Positions 62,721 through 64,000 of a stretch of DNA of 64,000 nt are shown piece by piece. The translations under genes and the position numbers were made by a program. The stretch is from positions 10,902,937-10,966,936 of the forward strand of contig CM069436.1 in the NCBI GenBank assembly GCA_035610365.1, read 5' to 3'. The DNA comes from Aquatica leii. Taxonomy: Eukaryota > Arthropoda > Insecta > Coleoptera > Lampyridae. Position 1 is the first letter of the stretch; each line of letters begins with the position of its first letter. A model generated the notes under the pieces. It saw only the letters and a list, made by a program, of their open reading frames with translations. It was not told the origin of the DNA and searched no databases.

Positions 62721-64000
62721 CTAATAATTCTTTGTATGTTCTAAAATTTACACTTATCCCTATTAAAATTCAATGGTTTTGTGGTAATTCAGACACCCAG
62801 TTTACACTTGCCCCAAGTTGCCGGGGAAGTGTAAACTATTGCGTCATGGAGATAATTTCATTTGTGAAAAAAAACAACACAAATATTTTGCTTTGATATT
62901 TTCGTTTTCAGTTCTATATACGTTTGGTAGCGGCCTTGTAGAATTCTATTATTTTATGTTGTTATAAAACGAAATTACAACTTAGACAAGTTTAGGTAGT
63001 AAAATTTTAGGTTACACTTACCCCGATGTACCTTATAATATTTTAAGTAAAGTAAAAGTTAACATTGTTAGTAAAATTATTCAAAAACCGAACTTTGATG
63101 TTGCTTAGTGCTGTAATCATTTGAATAATTTGAATAATTTTTTGAAAGCTTATTGCATCTTATTAACGTTTTAATGATCAATTGATTGATGCTAAAGAAA
63201 TAGCATCCAGCTTAGACATAGAACCTAAATTCATAAAACAAAGAGGTCTAAGACCGCGATAAATAAAAAAAAACATTTTGATTATGAATGTGACGATGAA
63301 CCGATCCACGACGAAACTTTAAAGTTCAAAGTTGATTGCTTTTGTAATGTTCTAACATAAAATAACATCAGTGGATGAGAGATTCCAATTACTTTCTTCT
63401 TACTCTAATAATTTCGCGTTTTTATGGAGTATTGATAAATTTAAAAATTATTCTGAAAACGAACAATTAGAATTATGTCAAAAATTGAAAATTTATTAAA
63501 CGACAAAACTTCCAATGAACGAGACATAACTGCCGTGGAACTTGTTAAAGAATTGCACTATTTACAAAATTTTGATGAAAAAAGTTATTACGTCTTCAGA
63601 AGAAACTTTAAATCATATAGCAATTAACAACTTAGTGGTTTCTTTTCCAAATACGAGCATAATACTTCGTCTTTTATTAACGATGACGGTTTCTGTTGCT
63701 ACCGCAGAACGATCTTTTTCAAAACTCAAAATAATAAAAAAATATTTAAGATCGACCATGGGGCAAAACCGACTAAGTAATTTTGCTATCATTTCATTAG
63801 AAGCGGACCAGCTAAAAGAATTAGACACCGAAGATTTAATTAAACAATTTGCAAAAATTAAAGCACGGAAAGCTCAATTCACTTAGTTAAAATATTAATA
63901 ACAATACCTAATATTAATATGGTTTTAAACCTTTAAAAGGTGACATGTTACATTATTAAAATAATATATTGTTTTGTTTTTATTTGTCGATCAGTTTCGT

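Larger units (their letters stand above)
59351..63033 (+). mobile_element. pogo-like transposon inserted in the hAT element
   Basis: Left tip AGGTACACCGG..., right tip reverse-complements to AGGTACATCGGGGTAAGTG, flanked by TA on both sides (59349-59350, 63034-63035). Subterminal 'ggggcaagtgtaacc' and its complement 'ggttacacttacccc' recur several times inside. The transposase is on the plus strand, with a second coding block near the right end. The tips are well matched, so the insertion is clear. An 0.9 kb segment (61264-62147) appears to be a further insert. Confidence 0.85.
58030..63886 (+). mobile_element. hAT (ZMYM1-like) transposon, split by a pogo-like element
   Basis: ATG at 58030 ('MSEKKRNCLDPKFAE', then a Lys-rich helix and 'KHFFSKPKST') begins a ZMYM1-type hAT transposase. 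Catalytic parts in broken frames: 'FDCTPDPSHQKQI' near 58710 (first Asp); 'CCNYTLNLVVNDAAKS' near 58998; 'LSDTRWSSRKNAI' near 59165. The frame is interrupted at 59350 by the pogo-like element. It resumes after 63033 and ends at 63542-63886 with 'MTVSVATAERSFSKLKIIKK' and 'MGQNRLSNFAIISLEAD', the hAT C-terminal dimerisation domain. Confidence 0.85.

Overview
The window is AT-rich insect genomic DNA, probably from a beetle. The evidence is a spliced host gene with compact GT-AG introns, a 'minus-C' odorant-binding protein gene, and a dense layer of decayed, nested insect-type transposable elements. The beetle assignment rests on the OBP type and general composition and is an inference.

Left end (1-7.1 kb): a degenerate AT-rich tandem repeat of about 200 bp units, interrupted by a small MITE, then a two-exon odorant-binding protein gene (plus strand, 3408-3858), then a broken Tc1/mariner-type transposon with very long terminal inverted repeats (4866-7069). 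From 7.1 to 11.8 kb there are dispersed repeats and a rotted non-LTR retrotransposon fragment.

Main host gene (minus strand, 11.8 to at least 46.6 kb): the RhoGAP100F / Syd-1 homologue, a PDZ-C2-RhoGAP synaptic scaffold. I traced 17 exons by splice sites and reading phase. The phases chain consistently from 46566 down to 12170. The C-terminal exon (11805-11995) and the 5' end are not resolved. The gene is small in exons (about 3.5 kb of coding sequence) but has huge introns packed with mobile DNA.

Intron cargo. Intron 16.0-23.8 kb: an acidic ORF remnant, an LTR candidate, a LINE tail, a hAT transposase remnant and a CACTG-ended MITE. Intron 24.1-36.3 kb: a Penelope-like element carrying a MULE inserted between its reverse transcriptase and GIY-YIG parts, a piggyBac piece, three LINE fragments and a BEL-like LTR. 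Intron 36.3-46.5 kb: a Ty3/gypsy LTR retrotransposon (37026-44438) hit by a Penelope fragment and by an R1-type LINE. Its polyprotein ends in a macrodomain of the TARG1/OARD1 (ADP-ribose glycohydrolase) type. Upstream (46.6-64 kb): a short tandem repeat, a pogo-like element, a gypsy integrase piece, a piggyBac element, and a hAT (ZMYM1-like) transposon split by a second pogo-like element. That second element itself holds an insert with a TATA promoter and an open first-exon-like sequence on the minus strand.

The most notable item is the macrodomain fused to the gypsy pol. Next are the MULE with tandem-repeat termini nested in a Penelope element, the promoter/exon insert inside the pogo-like element, and a C-terminal domain shared by the two pogo-like elements.
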